From: a virus | Virus record (IMG/VR): IMGVR_UViG_3300006919_000043 | Coordinates: 1-64,000 of that record | Length of the DNA stretch: 64,000 bases | Reading direction: 5' to 3' (one strand) | Shown: positions 24,461 through 31,514 of the stretch, one piece after another | How positions within the stretch are numbered: position 1 is the first letter of the stretch | Layout of the letters: every line of letters starts with the position of its first letter | Program-made: the position numbers and the translations under genes | The notes under the pieces: model-generated | The model's input: only the letters and a program-made list of their open reading frames with translations | What the model was told of the DNA's origin: nothing | The model's database searches: none

Positions 24461-25408
24461 ATGATAACATATAGAGAACCCCGACCATATCCCGTGCCCG
24501 ACCATGACGATTTATTCTCATGTTACAACTGGCACCCCGATATGCCGGACAATGTTATTCTCCGTGCGAGTAAATCATCGGTGGGTGACTTTACCTTCTG
24601 TAAGCAACAATACGCAATCAGCAGGGTTCTCGGCATGAAAGAGCCACAGAATGAGAACATGCTACGAGGAACAAATGTCCACGATAGTGTCGAATTGTTT
24701 TACCAGCGTGTTGATGTTGACAAGGCAAGTGAAGAACACGACCTTGAAAGATACTTTCGTGATTGTATTCCACATTCCAGTGAGATACGCTCGGCTCAAG
24801 ATAATTTCTTCTTAGAAGAGGACTTACACATTGACAGATTCTTAGAGAAAGAGATTCAGCGTTTTAACGCAAGCGACCCACAACACTTCTTACCAACTGG
24901 CAACGAATTGGTAATTAACCATGTTCATGAAATAGAAGTGGATGGTATATCACAAAGGGTGCATTTCACCGGTATCATAGATAGGATATTTACCAACCCC
25001 GATGGGTCATTACACATACACGAATTGAAAACTGGTGCATGGAAAGATAGCGCAAGTAAATTTAGAAACATGAGAAAGGAAATGGCTTTCTATGTATGGT
25101 TGCTAAGAAAGTCCGACCCAACCAATGCAATCACACACTGGGGTTGGGATCACACTAAAGGTGTCAAGAATACCGACACCTTTGACGCTGAAATGTTCCG
25201 TTATGTTGAGGCTGTCCGTGCAAAAGAGATAGGCGAAATGCTGGGCGACATACAGAATCTAATCCGCACGCACAGGAAATACAAAGGTGATGATGATATT
25301 AGCATGTTCCCCTTGTTACCATCGGGTGCCCAATATATGATATGCGATCCGTGGTGTGGCTTGAAAGAATTTTGCCCACGCTACCACCAACACATAGGAG
25401 ATGAGTAA
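24461..25408 (+). CDS. Cas4/RecB-like PD-(D/E)XK nuclease with Fe-S cysteines, 315 aa
   Basis: ATG 24461, 1 nt after polB. Core: SKSSVGDFTFC near residue 38-48 (first Cys), RGTNVHD near 69-75, GIIDRI near 166-171 (Asp), HELKTG near 181-186 (E-x-K) and MAFYVWL near 205. The C terminus has CDPWCGLKEFC, which with the N-terminal Cys can hold a 4Fe-4S cluster, as in Cas4 and AddB. Such nucleases trim DNA ends in recombination and replication. There is no cas1 or cas2 nearby, so it is not part of CRISPR adaptation here. Confidence 0.82.
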   Translation: MITYREPRPYPVPDHDDLFSCYNWHPDMPDNVILRASKSSVGDFTFCKQQYAISRVLGMKEPQNENMLRGTNVHDSVELFYQRVDVDKASEEHDLERYFRDCIPHSSEIRSAQDNFFLEEDLHIDRFLEKEIQRFNASDPQHFLPTGNELVINHVHEIEVDGISQRVHFTGIIDRIFTNPDGSLHIHELKTGAWKDSASKFRNMRKEMAFYVWLLRKSDPTNAITHWGWDHTKGVKNTDTFDAEMFRYVEAVRAKEIGEMLGDIQNLIRTHRKYKGDDDISMFPLLPSGAQYMICDPWCGLKEFCPRYHQHIGDE

Positions 25409-25409
25409 T

Positions 25410-26621
25410 ATGACACGAAACACGGACAAGGACTTCGGACATGGCAAGCATATTGACATTATGGTTGGCGATTGTGTTGAAAGCATGAAATCACTACCGG
25501 ATAAGAGTGTGCAAACTTGTATCACCAGCCCACCATACTGGGGGTTGCGTGATTACGGTCATGAAAAACAGTTAGGTATGGAAAAGACACCCGAAGAATT
25601 TGTGGCTAATATGGTCGAAGTGTTCCGTGAAGTGAGGCGTGTCTTGCGTGATGATGGCACGCTATGGCTCAATCTTGGAGATAGTTATGCCAGTGGTAAA
25701 GCAAGATATTCCACGAAAGAGCAATCATTTCTTGGTGGTAAAAGAAATGACGCTAAGTTAGGGGCACTGCAAGACGGTAAGCGTGCTTGTGTTAAACATC
25801 ACGATTACTTGAAGGATAAAGATCTTGTTGGCATACCGTGGCTTGTGGCGTTTGCATTACAGCGTGATGGCTGGTGGCTAAGACAAGATATAATTTGGCA
25901 TAAGCCAAACCCAATGCCCGAATCGGTAAAGGATAGATGCACTAAATCTCACGAATACATTTTCTTGTTGACCAAATCGCCAACATACTACTATGATGAT
26001 GAAGCGGTCAAAATTCCAGTCAATGACCCAAGCCGAAAAAACTACCAAAGTGGTGCGAGGACTAACGGTTTCAATTTAGATAGGAATGATAATGACATGG
26101 CCGAGCGCATGAAAGGCGTAATCTTCGACAAAAAGAAAAAGCGTTCTGTATGGTCGGTAAAAGTAAAACCATTCAAGGAGGCGCACTTTGCCACTTATCC
26201 CCCCGAATTGATTGAGCCGTGTATATTGGCATCAACATCGGAACACGGGTGTTGCGCTGAATGCGGTGCCCCTTATGTTAGAGAAATAAAAACCACTTAC
26301 CCTAAGATGAGAGGTATAGAAGCAAGAGATGTGCCGGGTCAAAACAAGCATGGCTCATTTGGTGCCACAAGGTTTGACGACCCAATAGTAACCGAAACTA
26401 CGGGTTGGAAACCATCGTGCGATTGTAATGCTGAAATATCAAGATGCACCGTATTAGATCCGTTTGGTGGTTCGGGAACCACTGGGGCGGTTGCGCTAAA
26501 GCATGGGAGAAAAGCAATACTGTGTGAGTTAAACGAAGAATATGCAAAGATAATACCAAAGAGGATAGAATCTATCACTGGTTTGTCGGCAACACAAAAG
26601 ACATTCGATGATTGGTGGTGA
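25410..26621 (+). CDS. beta-class DNA methyltransferase (N4-cytosine or N6-adenine), 403 aa
   Basis: ATG 25410 lies 9 nt after GGAG (25397-25400). The catalytic motif TSPPYWG (~38-44) comes before the SAM-binding motif DPFGGSGTTG (~350-359), the beta-class order. An inserted segment has GCCAECGAPY and CDCN, likely one zinc site, as often in phage enzymes of this type. It methylates DNA bases in a short target. There is no restriction nuclease partner here, so it probably protects viral DNA or marks it. The target base cannot be told from sequence. Confidence 0.9.
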   Translation: MTRNTDKDFGHGKHIDIMVGDCVESMKSLPDKSVQTCITSPPYWGLRDYGHEKQLGMEKTPEEFVANMVEVFREVRRVLRDDGTLWLNLGDSYASGKARYSTKEQSFLGGKRNDAKLGALQDGKRACVKHHDYLKDKDLVGIPWLVAFALQRDGWWLRQDIIWHKPNPMPESVKDRCTKSHEYIFLLTKSPTYYYDDEAVKIPVNDPSRKNYQSGARTNGFNLDRNDNDMAERMKGVIFDKKKKRSVWSVKVKPFKEAHFATYPPELIEPCILASTSEHGCCAECGAPYVREIKTTYPKMRGIEARDVPGQNKHGSFGATRFDDPIVTETTGWKPSCDCNAEISRCTVLDPFGGSGTTGAVALKHGRKAILCELNEEYAKIIPKRIESITGLSATQKTFDDWW

Positions 26622-26625
26622 TACA

Positions 26626-26862
26626 ATGACAATGAGTGACCATCAAGACAGTGAGCATTTTGCCGGTGTGCGAAATGAAGATGCTATTCTTAAAATGCTG
26701 GACAAGGCCGAGCGCAAGCAAAATATACACTACACTAAAATGCAAGACGGGAGAAGATCCGAGCGCATTTTTCACATGAGAAACTACAAAGCGTTGGAGG
26801 GTGTGGTCAAAGCCCTGCGATGGACATTAGGTGATAAAGAAATAGACCATCCGTTGGAGTGA
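26626..26862 (+). CDS. small hypothetical protein, 78 aa
   Basis: ATG 26626 (or 26632) follows GGTGGTG (26614-26620). The product is mostly helical and highly charged, with no Cys. It sits between the methyltransferase and the primase with only a few nt on either side. No family recognised. Confidence 0.55.
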   Translation: MTMSDHQDSEHFAGVRNEDAILKMLDKAERKQNIHYTKMQDGRRSERIFHMRNYKALEGVVKALRWTLGDKEIDHPLE

Positions 26863-26867
26863 ATGAA

Positions 26868-27932
26868 ATGGCGCACATGTTTAGACACTTTCCCCGTGAG
26901 ATAGACATGCGTAAGCGTAAGGTGGTTCATTCAATGGATGAATTACAGCACTATGTTACAGCAACAAACGGTGCTGACAATCTAACCACTACTGTGTATG
27001 GCTTTAGACAATTGAAGCCGAATGGTCATAGAGGGGAATACAACACTGCTGTGATACCACACTTTGTCATGGACTTTGACTATGAACGGGCACTGAATGA
27101 AAATACATCAGCGAAGCAAGCAGGTGAAGAGTGTTTCAAGCAAGTCTATGCTTTGCATCAGCATCTTGTGTCAAACGACTGGCGACATGCTATGTTCTTC
27201 ACTGGGGGCGGTGTCCACATTTGGGTTAGCCTTGACAAGACATACGAGCCTACACCGGCTGAATTGGGCGACTTCTTATTCAGTGGGCGTAAATTGATTG
27301 AGAAGTGGGTCAAGACATGGGATTTGACCACGCTTGACCCTGTTGTTTCTTTCCGACCCGACCGGCACATTCGTATTCCAAACACATACAATTTCAAGCG
27401 TGGGCTTTGGGGTATGCCTCTTTCGACACAAGACATAGAGCAGGGCTGGGAGTATGTATTGAAGAAGGCTCAAGAACCACATGGTGGTATGACCATGTAT
27501 GGCAAACATGGCATGGCTATGAAAGTCAAGAAGCGTGATCCTAACCAGCCATTTGCGGCTGAAAAGATTGATGTGAACATGAAGCGTATTGGTAAAATGA
27601 CAGTGTTACCCTGTTTGGCATCAGCCGCATGTGAGAAAGGTAGTAACCCCACCCATGAAGCAAGGGTGTATTTGGTTCAGTATCTTCAAGACAGACTACG
27701 CTCATTTGCACGCCCTCCTTCTTCGTCACCAATTACCAAGTCAAGTATCAAGAATACAATCGCATCTTTCATAGCCGACTTACAATGGTCGGACTACAAT
27801 GAGGAAACTACACGGGGCTACATCGAACACAGCGTCAACAGGGCATACATCACACCCTCTTGTCGCACCCTCTATGAGAAGGGGTATTGTATAGGGAGAT
27901 GTCCGTTTTACGACAGGAGTGGTGGACAGTGA
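26868..27932 (+). CDS. archaeo-eukaryotic primase, PriS-like with PriL-type Cys tail, 354 aa
   Basis: ATG 26868 lies 8 nt after GGAG; an in-frame GTG at 26859 is less likely. AEP motifs: MDFDYE (~67-72, the metal-binding Asp pair), GGGVHIWV (~113-120, with the conserved His) and RIPNTYNFK (~168-176). The C-terminal third (from ~245) has LPCLASAACEK and, at 333-346, CRTLYEKGYCIGRC, a four-Cys set like the Fe-S domain of PriL. One chain thus seems to join the catalytic and Fe-S parts that cells keep in two subunits. It would make primers for PolB. Confidence 0.85.
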   Translation: MAHMFRHFPREIDMRKRKVVHSMDELQHYVTATNGADNLTTTVYGFRQLKPNGHRGEYNTAVIPHFVMDFDYERALNENTSAKQAGEECFKQVYALHQHLVSNDWRHAMFFTGGGVHIWVSLDKTYEPTPAELGDFLFSGRKLIEKWVKTWDLTTLDPVVSFRPDRHIRIPNTYNFKRGLWGMPLSTQDIEQGWEYVLKKAQEPHGGMTMYGKHGMAMKVKKRDPNQPFAAEKIDVNMKRIGKMTVLPCLASAACEKGSNPTHEARVYLVQYLQDRLRSFARPPSSSPITKSSIKNTIASFIADLQWSDYNEETTRGYIEHSVNRAYITPSCRTLYEKGYCIGRCPFYDRSGGQ

Positions 27933-27933
27933 A

Positions 27934-27992
27934 TTTTTCAATTGGAAATTTGATTTTTCAATTGGGAAATTCAATATCAATTTCCAATTGGA
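27934..27992. repeat. CAATTGG repeat cluster (operator candidate)
   Basis: Two near-identical 20-nt direct repeats, 27934-27953 and 27954-27973, each with TTTTTCAATTGG, are followed by an inverted copy TCAATTTCCAATTGGA (27977-27992). Each copy contains the palindrome CAATTG. They fill the gap after the primase and before the small gene at 28015. The spacing is what a dimeric DNA-binding repressor would use, and the region is AT-rich enough to act as a promoter as well. Confidence 0.6.
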
Positions 27993-28014
27993 TAATGAAA
28001 AAAAGGTGAAAAAT

Positions 28015-28137
28015 ATGGCGAGATTAACAGCAAGATTTTGTGTGAAGAAGGACTGTAATAAAATAGCATTAAGCGGATTCCGTAAGTGCGGTGATTGTAT
28101 GTTTGGGAGAACCAAAAAGGTCGGTGAAGAAGAATGA
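28015..28137 (+). CDS. small zinc-binding protein, 40 aa
   Basis: ATG 28015 has AAAGGTGA (28002-28009) upstream; the leader AGGTGAAAAATATG is identical to that of the gene at 4056. The frame also runs back through the repeat cluster from 27919, but that part lies before the Shine-Dalgarno. The product has CVKKDC near residue 9 and CGDC near 25, in a basic chain. It may be the repressor or cofactor for the repeats next to it, which is inference. Confidence 0.5.
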   Translation: MARLTARFCVKKDCNKIALSGFRKCGDCMFGRTKKVGEEE

Positions 28138-28454
28138 GTGAAGATATAGAGAAGATCCGTGCTGAAAAGATAGCGGCACTACAAGCAAAGATGAAGAAGG
28201 CTGATGAAGAAAACGAAGAAATAACCGCCATGAAGCAAGAATTTACATGGTCGGATTTCGGATATGAAGAACCACCATTCGGTTTCCGTGAAAGCGAAGA
28301 AATGGCGGGTGCATTCGATATTTGCCAAGAGCGTCAATCCGTTGCCATAACTGGCGACCCAAGATTCGCTATGCTTGTTACGGACTTACTGAACAGGGCT
28401 AAGAAAGAAGAACTCATCGTTAACCACAAAGCAGGGGAGATAAAGGATGAGTAA
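28134..28454 (+). CDS. coiled-coil hypothetical protein, 106 aa
   Basis: ATGA overlap with the small zinc protein. The first ~37 residues are a charged helix (KIRAEKIAALQAKMKKADEE), then a Phe- and Glu-rich stretch and a helical C terminus. It overlaps the nuclease gene by 8 nt. Possibly a partner of the XPF-like nuclease; nothing recognised. Confidence 0.55.
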   Translation: MSEDIEKIRAEKIAALQAKMKKADEENEEITAMKQEFTWSDFGYEEPPFGFRESEEMAGAFDICQERQSVAITGDPRFAMLVTDLLNRAKKEELIVNHKAGEIKDE

Positions 28455-29151
28455 GATACTATACATTGACAACCGTGAAAGGTCGGGTCTTGAACAGGCA
28501 GTGAAAGATAAGGCCGACAAAGCCGGTATCAAGTGGGAAGTAAATCAAAATCTTATCACTGATTACTCATACGGGCAAATTGGCATTGAGGCCAAAAGCA
28601 TAGATGATTATTTTTCCTCACTACAAGGCGGGCACCTTGCCAGTCAATTAGCGAGCATGGATGAAAACTACAACCACATGATACTGGTCATTCACGGTAA
28701 GTTAGACGCTTACATATCCCGTTTGAAGAAGCGTGGTAATAGAACACCATACGCACGCATACAGGCTCAATTTGTGGGTTCGCTTGCGAGGCTTGATGTG
28801 GACTATGATATGACCATCATGCACTTTCCTACGCCCTCCACAGCCGCCTATTGGATTGTTCAGCGTTGTGCTAAAGACGGCACACTGGGTAGTATATCCA
28901 CATACAGAACAATGAGGCGAACATCAAGCGAGGATATACGCATTGATGGGCTAAGGGCACTTGGTTGTAGCGAAGCGATAGCGAAGCGGTTGCTCAAGGA
29001 GTTTGGTTCAATCACCGAGATCGCTGGTGCTAATGCAAAGGAATTGATGGCTCTTGAAGGCATAGGAAAAATCCGTGCTAAGGCAATTGTAAATGCTCTA
29101 AATAGTGAGTCGGCTGTGTCAAAAGAGAAGGTAAAAATCACCAACGCCTAA
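28447..29151 (+). CDS. XPF/ERCC4-type nuclease with HhH, 234 aa
   Basis: ATG 28447. The N-terminal nuclease domain has DNRERSG (~8-14) and GIEAKSIDDYFSSL (~46-59), corresponding to the V-D-x-R-E and E-R-K-x-x-x-D motifs of ERCC4 nucleases, with Ala in place of the Arg. Residues ~165-225 hold a tandem helix-hairpin-helix (SITEIAGANAKELMALEGIG). The size matches the short archaeal XPF without helicase. Cellular forms cut branched DNA and, in Sulfolobus, need PCNA. Here it likely resolves replication or recombination intermediates. Confidence 0.85.
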   Translation: MSKILYIDNRERSGLEQAVKDKADKAGIKWEVNQNLITDYSYGQIGIEAKSIDDYFSSLQGGHLASQLASMDENYNHMILVIHGKLDAYISRLKKRGNRTPYARIQAQFVGSLARLDVDYDMTIMHFPTPSTAAYWIVQRCAKDGTLGSISTYRTMRRTSSEDIRIDGLRALGCSEAIAKRLLKEFGSITEIAGANAKELMALEGIGKIRAKAIVNALNSESAVSKEKVKITNA

Positions 29152-29164
29152 GCGTTGATATATG
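29142..29164 (+). promoter_or_regulatory. hairpin and TATA box between nuclease and ATPase genes
   Basis: CAACGC/GCGTTG (29142-29157, 6-bp stem, CTAA loop) spans the nuclease stop and may mark its mRNA end. It is followed at once by ATATATG (29158-29164), a TATA-like box. Transcription would begin near 29188, close to GGAGG at 29190-29194, giving a very short leader for the gene at 29202. Confidence 0.4.
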
Positions 29165-29201
29165 AGAGGCAAATAGGGCAAAGTCCAACGGAGGTAGTGA
29201 G

Positions 29202-30740
29202 ATGGGAATATCAGTTAATAGTGACATGAATGATATAATGGCGCAACAAAGACAGTGGGATGATTACCAAGTCGTAGCAAGTGAAAACGAAGGTTCAAGG
29301 TTTATTCGTGGATATATTGAGCGTTTCAATACTGTATCGTTTTTCAACGAATACGCTGGCCTGTTGTCCTTCTTTTTCGTCATGGGTCAATTGTGTGCCC
29401 CATACATGAGAATACCCATACACGGCACTTTCATTGATTGCAGGGTGCATATTTATTGGATTCAACAATCAAGGACTGGTAAATCAATTGCATGGGAATT
29501 TACGGACAGGTTGTTAGATGCTTGCGGTATTGAGAGCGATACTTTCACCGCAGGTTCGGATGCTAAACTCATAGGAACAGTCCAGCAAACACCCGTTGTT
29601 GATGAGAATGGTCGCCCAACGGGTGAAGTCAATCACATCACTGTGCCGGGTTTGCTGAACGGCTACAAGACACTACTGTTCGATGAGGCTTCTATATTGT
29701 TAAATGACTCAAAAGCGCACTTTTCCGATAAGATCCTTTACCTTCAACAAGCGATGGCACCTTTAGGTTCACGAACCAATGTATTGGTTAAGCACCTTGT
29801 TGGTGGCGATGTGAGAACACCATCGGGTGTTTCACTGTGGATGACAACATTCCCGCCAAAAGACATCATGGCACATGTGCTGGACAAAGGTTTCTTTCAG
29901 CGTGTATTCTTATTCCAAAACGACATATCCAGTGAACAGCGACAAACCACCAGCGAACACCGTGTGGGTGGTGCTTATGTCCGTGTGCGTGAGGAAATCA
30001 TGGACTACGGCAATTTGGCTGAATATCTTACAGCGTGTGTCAATGATGTAAGAGAACGCCTGTTTGATGCTATGGGTCTTTCGTGGCAAACTGTGGAGAT
30101 TAGAAACGAAGAAGGCGAGTTAGAAGAACGCCGTATAAGCCGTGAAGATGTGTGGGCACAGATGGAAGATGGTGAGCGTGAGCAAGCCGCTATGAGGCAC
30201 GCACACGACATATTCACCGTATCATCGGGCTACCACCCAGCGATACTCAACGCTGTTGACGATTACTATGGCTTGGTCAACAACATAGCCAGTGAGAATG
30301 TCCGTGAAACAGCACTGTCATTCTTGCCTAACATAGAAAACTATACTATGATTTTCTCCAACTTGATTGCGGTTCTCATGCGTTCACCACAAATAACTGA
30401 AGATCATGTGATGATGGCGAGCGAGATAATCTTCGATAACTTACACAATCTAACTATTTGGCTTGAACAAAAAGAATCGGCTAAGGATAGAAAGAAGGTT
30501 AGTGCCGAGCGTGCGTCATGGATGGCCGCATTCCGCCAGTGTCAAAAGTATGTCAATGAGGCTGATGGTATCGAGAGAGTCATGCAATCCGATCTTCTCA
30601 AGGTGTATGCGGCACAACAATCGGTTGCCGATATAACAGCACAGCGAAGATACAACGCACTGCGTAAAGGTGGGCAGGTTGAGGTTGTCAAGCAAGGAAA
30701 AGGCGGTCGCAATTATGTATCTTTCAAGTGGGGGAATTGA
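29202..30740 (+). CDS. P-loop ATPase, candidate replicative helicase (DUF3987-like), 512 aa
   Basis: GGAGG lies 7 nt before ATG 29202. Walker A reads QQSRTGKS (~88-95), with Gln at the usual first Gly, and Walker B TLLFDEAS (~156-163). Later, LWMTTFPP fits a sensor strand and GFFQRVFLF an arginine-finger helix. This order resembles the DUF3987-type helicases of phages and mobile elements more than MCM. The C terminus (~440-512) looks like a winged helix (ITAQRRYNALRKGGQVEVV). It lies in the replication cassette, which otherwise lacks a ring helicase. Confidence 0.6.
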   Translation: MGISVNSDMNDIMAQQRQWDDYQVVASENEGSRFIRGYIERFNTVSFFNEYAGLLSFFFVMGQLCAPYMRIPIHGTFIDCRVHIYWIQQSRTGKSIAWEFTDRLLDACGIESDTFTAGSDAKLIGTVQQTPVVDENGRPTGEVNHITVPGLLNGYKTLLFDEASILLNDSKAHFSDKILYLQQAMAPLGSRTNVLVKHLVGGDVRTPSGVSLWMTTFPPKDIMAHVLDKGFFQRVFLFQNDISSEQRQTTSEHRVGGAYVRVREEIMDYGNLAEYLTACVNDVRERLFDAMGLSWQTVEIRNEEGELEERRISREDVWAQMEDGEREQAAMRHAHDIFTVSSGYHPAILNAVDDYYGLVNNIASENVRETALSFLPNIENYTMIFSNLIAVLMRSPQITEDHVMMASEIIFDNLHNLTIWLEQKESAKDRKKVSAERASWMAAFRQCQKYVNEADGIERVMQSDLLKVYAAQQSVADITAQRRYNALRKGGQVEVVKQGKGGRNYVSFKWGN

Positions 30741-30741
30741 T

Positions 30742-31287
30742 ATGAAAGGAATGGCTGTATTGTATGATTTTGAATTTGAAGATGGCTACCGTAAAGATGC
30801 CGATATTTGGCTCATCGCCACATGGGATGGCAACAAAGCGGTTGTTTATACCGATGCGTCTATGAGCGAAAAGATCCTAAAGGCTGAATTAAAAGACTTA
30901 TCGGAATGGGATATTAATGATGATGAATATGTTGGTCACAATTTGCATAGCCTGTTTGACGGCAAGGCATTTGATATTCTCAAAGCAACCAAACAGGCCA
31001 GTGCGCCTGTGCTTCAAAATGAAGGTAAGCGTTTTCAATTATATGATTTAGCAAGGTGGAACGGTGTGCGTGGCATACCCATTGAGTTTGTTACACGAAT
31101 GAGGAAAGCAACCGCATGGTTTAGAGGCCAGCACATAAAGTCGGCAAGATGGGCAATCGAAGATGCCATAATGTGTCATGACCTGTTCAATAAAGTGAAA
31201 AGGAAAGGACATGTTAGATTTCTTGACGCAAAGACCGGCAAACGGCCTTCGGCCAGTGTTTCGTGGTCAATTGCAGAAGAGGAATAG
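30742..31287 (+). CDS. DEDD-family 3'-5' exonuclease-like protein, 181 aa
   Basis: ATG 30742 lies 7 nt after GGGGA and 1 nt after the previous stop. Motifs fit an RNase H-fold exonuclease: YDFEFED at ~8-14 (Exo I, D-x-E), GHNLHSLFD at ~66-74 (Exo II, N-x-x-x-x-D) and ARWAIEDAIMCHDLF at ~135-149 (Exo III). It is short, with no extra domains. It could proofread, degrade host nucleic acid or trim primers. I judge the fold likely, the substrate unknown. Confidence 0.55.
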   Translation: MKGMAVLYDFEFEDGYRKDADIWLIATWDGNKAVVYTDASMSEKILKAELKDLSEWDINDDEYVGHNLHSLFDGKAFDILKATKQASAPVLQNEGKRFQLYDLARWNGVRGIPIEFVTRMRKATAWFRGQHIKSARWAIEDAIMCHDLFNKVKRKGHVRFLDAKTGKRPSASVSWSIAEEE

Positions 31288-31289
31288 GA

Positions 31290-31514
31290 ATGCCTTACCA
31301 ATGGTGGGAATGTGGCACCAAGAAGTGCGACAAGAAAAAAAAATGGTCAATTGCTAAAAGGCCGGGATGCCGAAACTGTGGTCGAAAAAAGAATATGGAG
31401 ATAATGGAACCTCAACCTCCACCACCGAAAGACTTTTTCAAGCAAGACCGTATAGAGGCCGCAGATCGTGTGTTAAAGGGCTGGATTGATACCTTCAAGG
31501 GTCGCTCAAAATAG
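31290..31514 (+). CDS. small zinc-ribbon protein, 74 aa
   Basis: ATG 31290, 2 nt after the previous stop, with GAGGAATAGG upstream. The N-terminal half has CGTKKC and CRNCG with many Lys residues between, fitting a zinc ribbon that contacts nucleic acid; the rest is a Pro-rich linker and a helix. It is the last gene of the plus arm, and its end overlaps the end of the minus-strand methyltransferase by 9 bp. Confidence 0.6.
   Translation: MPYQWWECGTKKCDKKKKWSIAKRPGCRNCGRKKNMEIMEPQPPPPKDFFKQDRIEAADRVLKGWIDTFKGRSK

Noticed and set aside
24461-25408. Cas4-like gene as a sign of CRISPR adaptation
   Set aside because: No cas1, cas2 or repeat-spacer array is present; such nucleases are common in viral replication cassettes.
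29202-30740. MCM helicase
   Set aside because: Walker A, the order after Walker B and the length do not fit MCM, and its N-terminal OB and zinc domains are absent.
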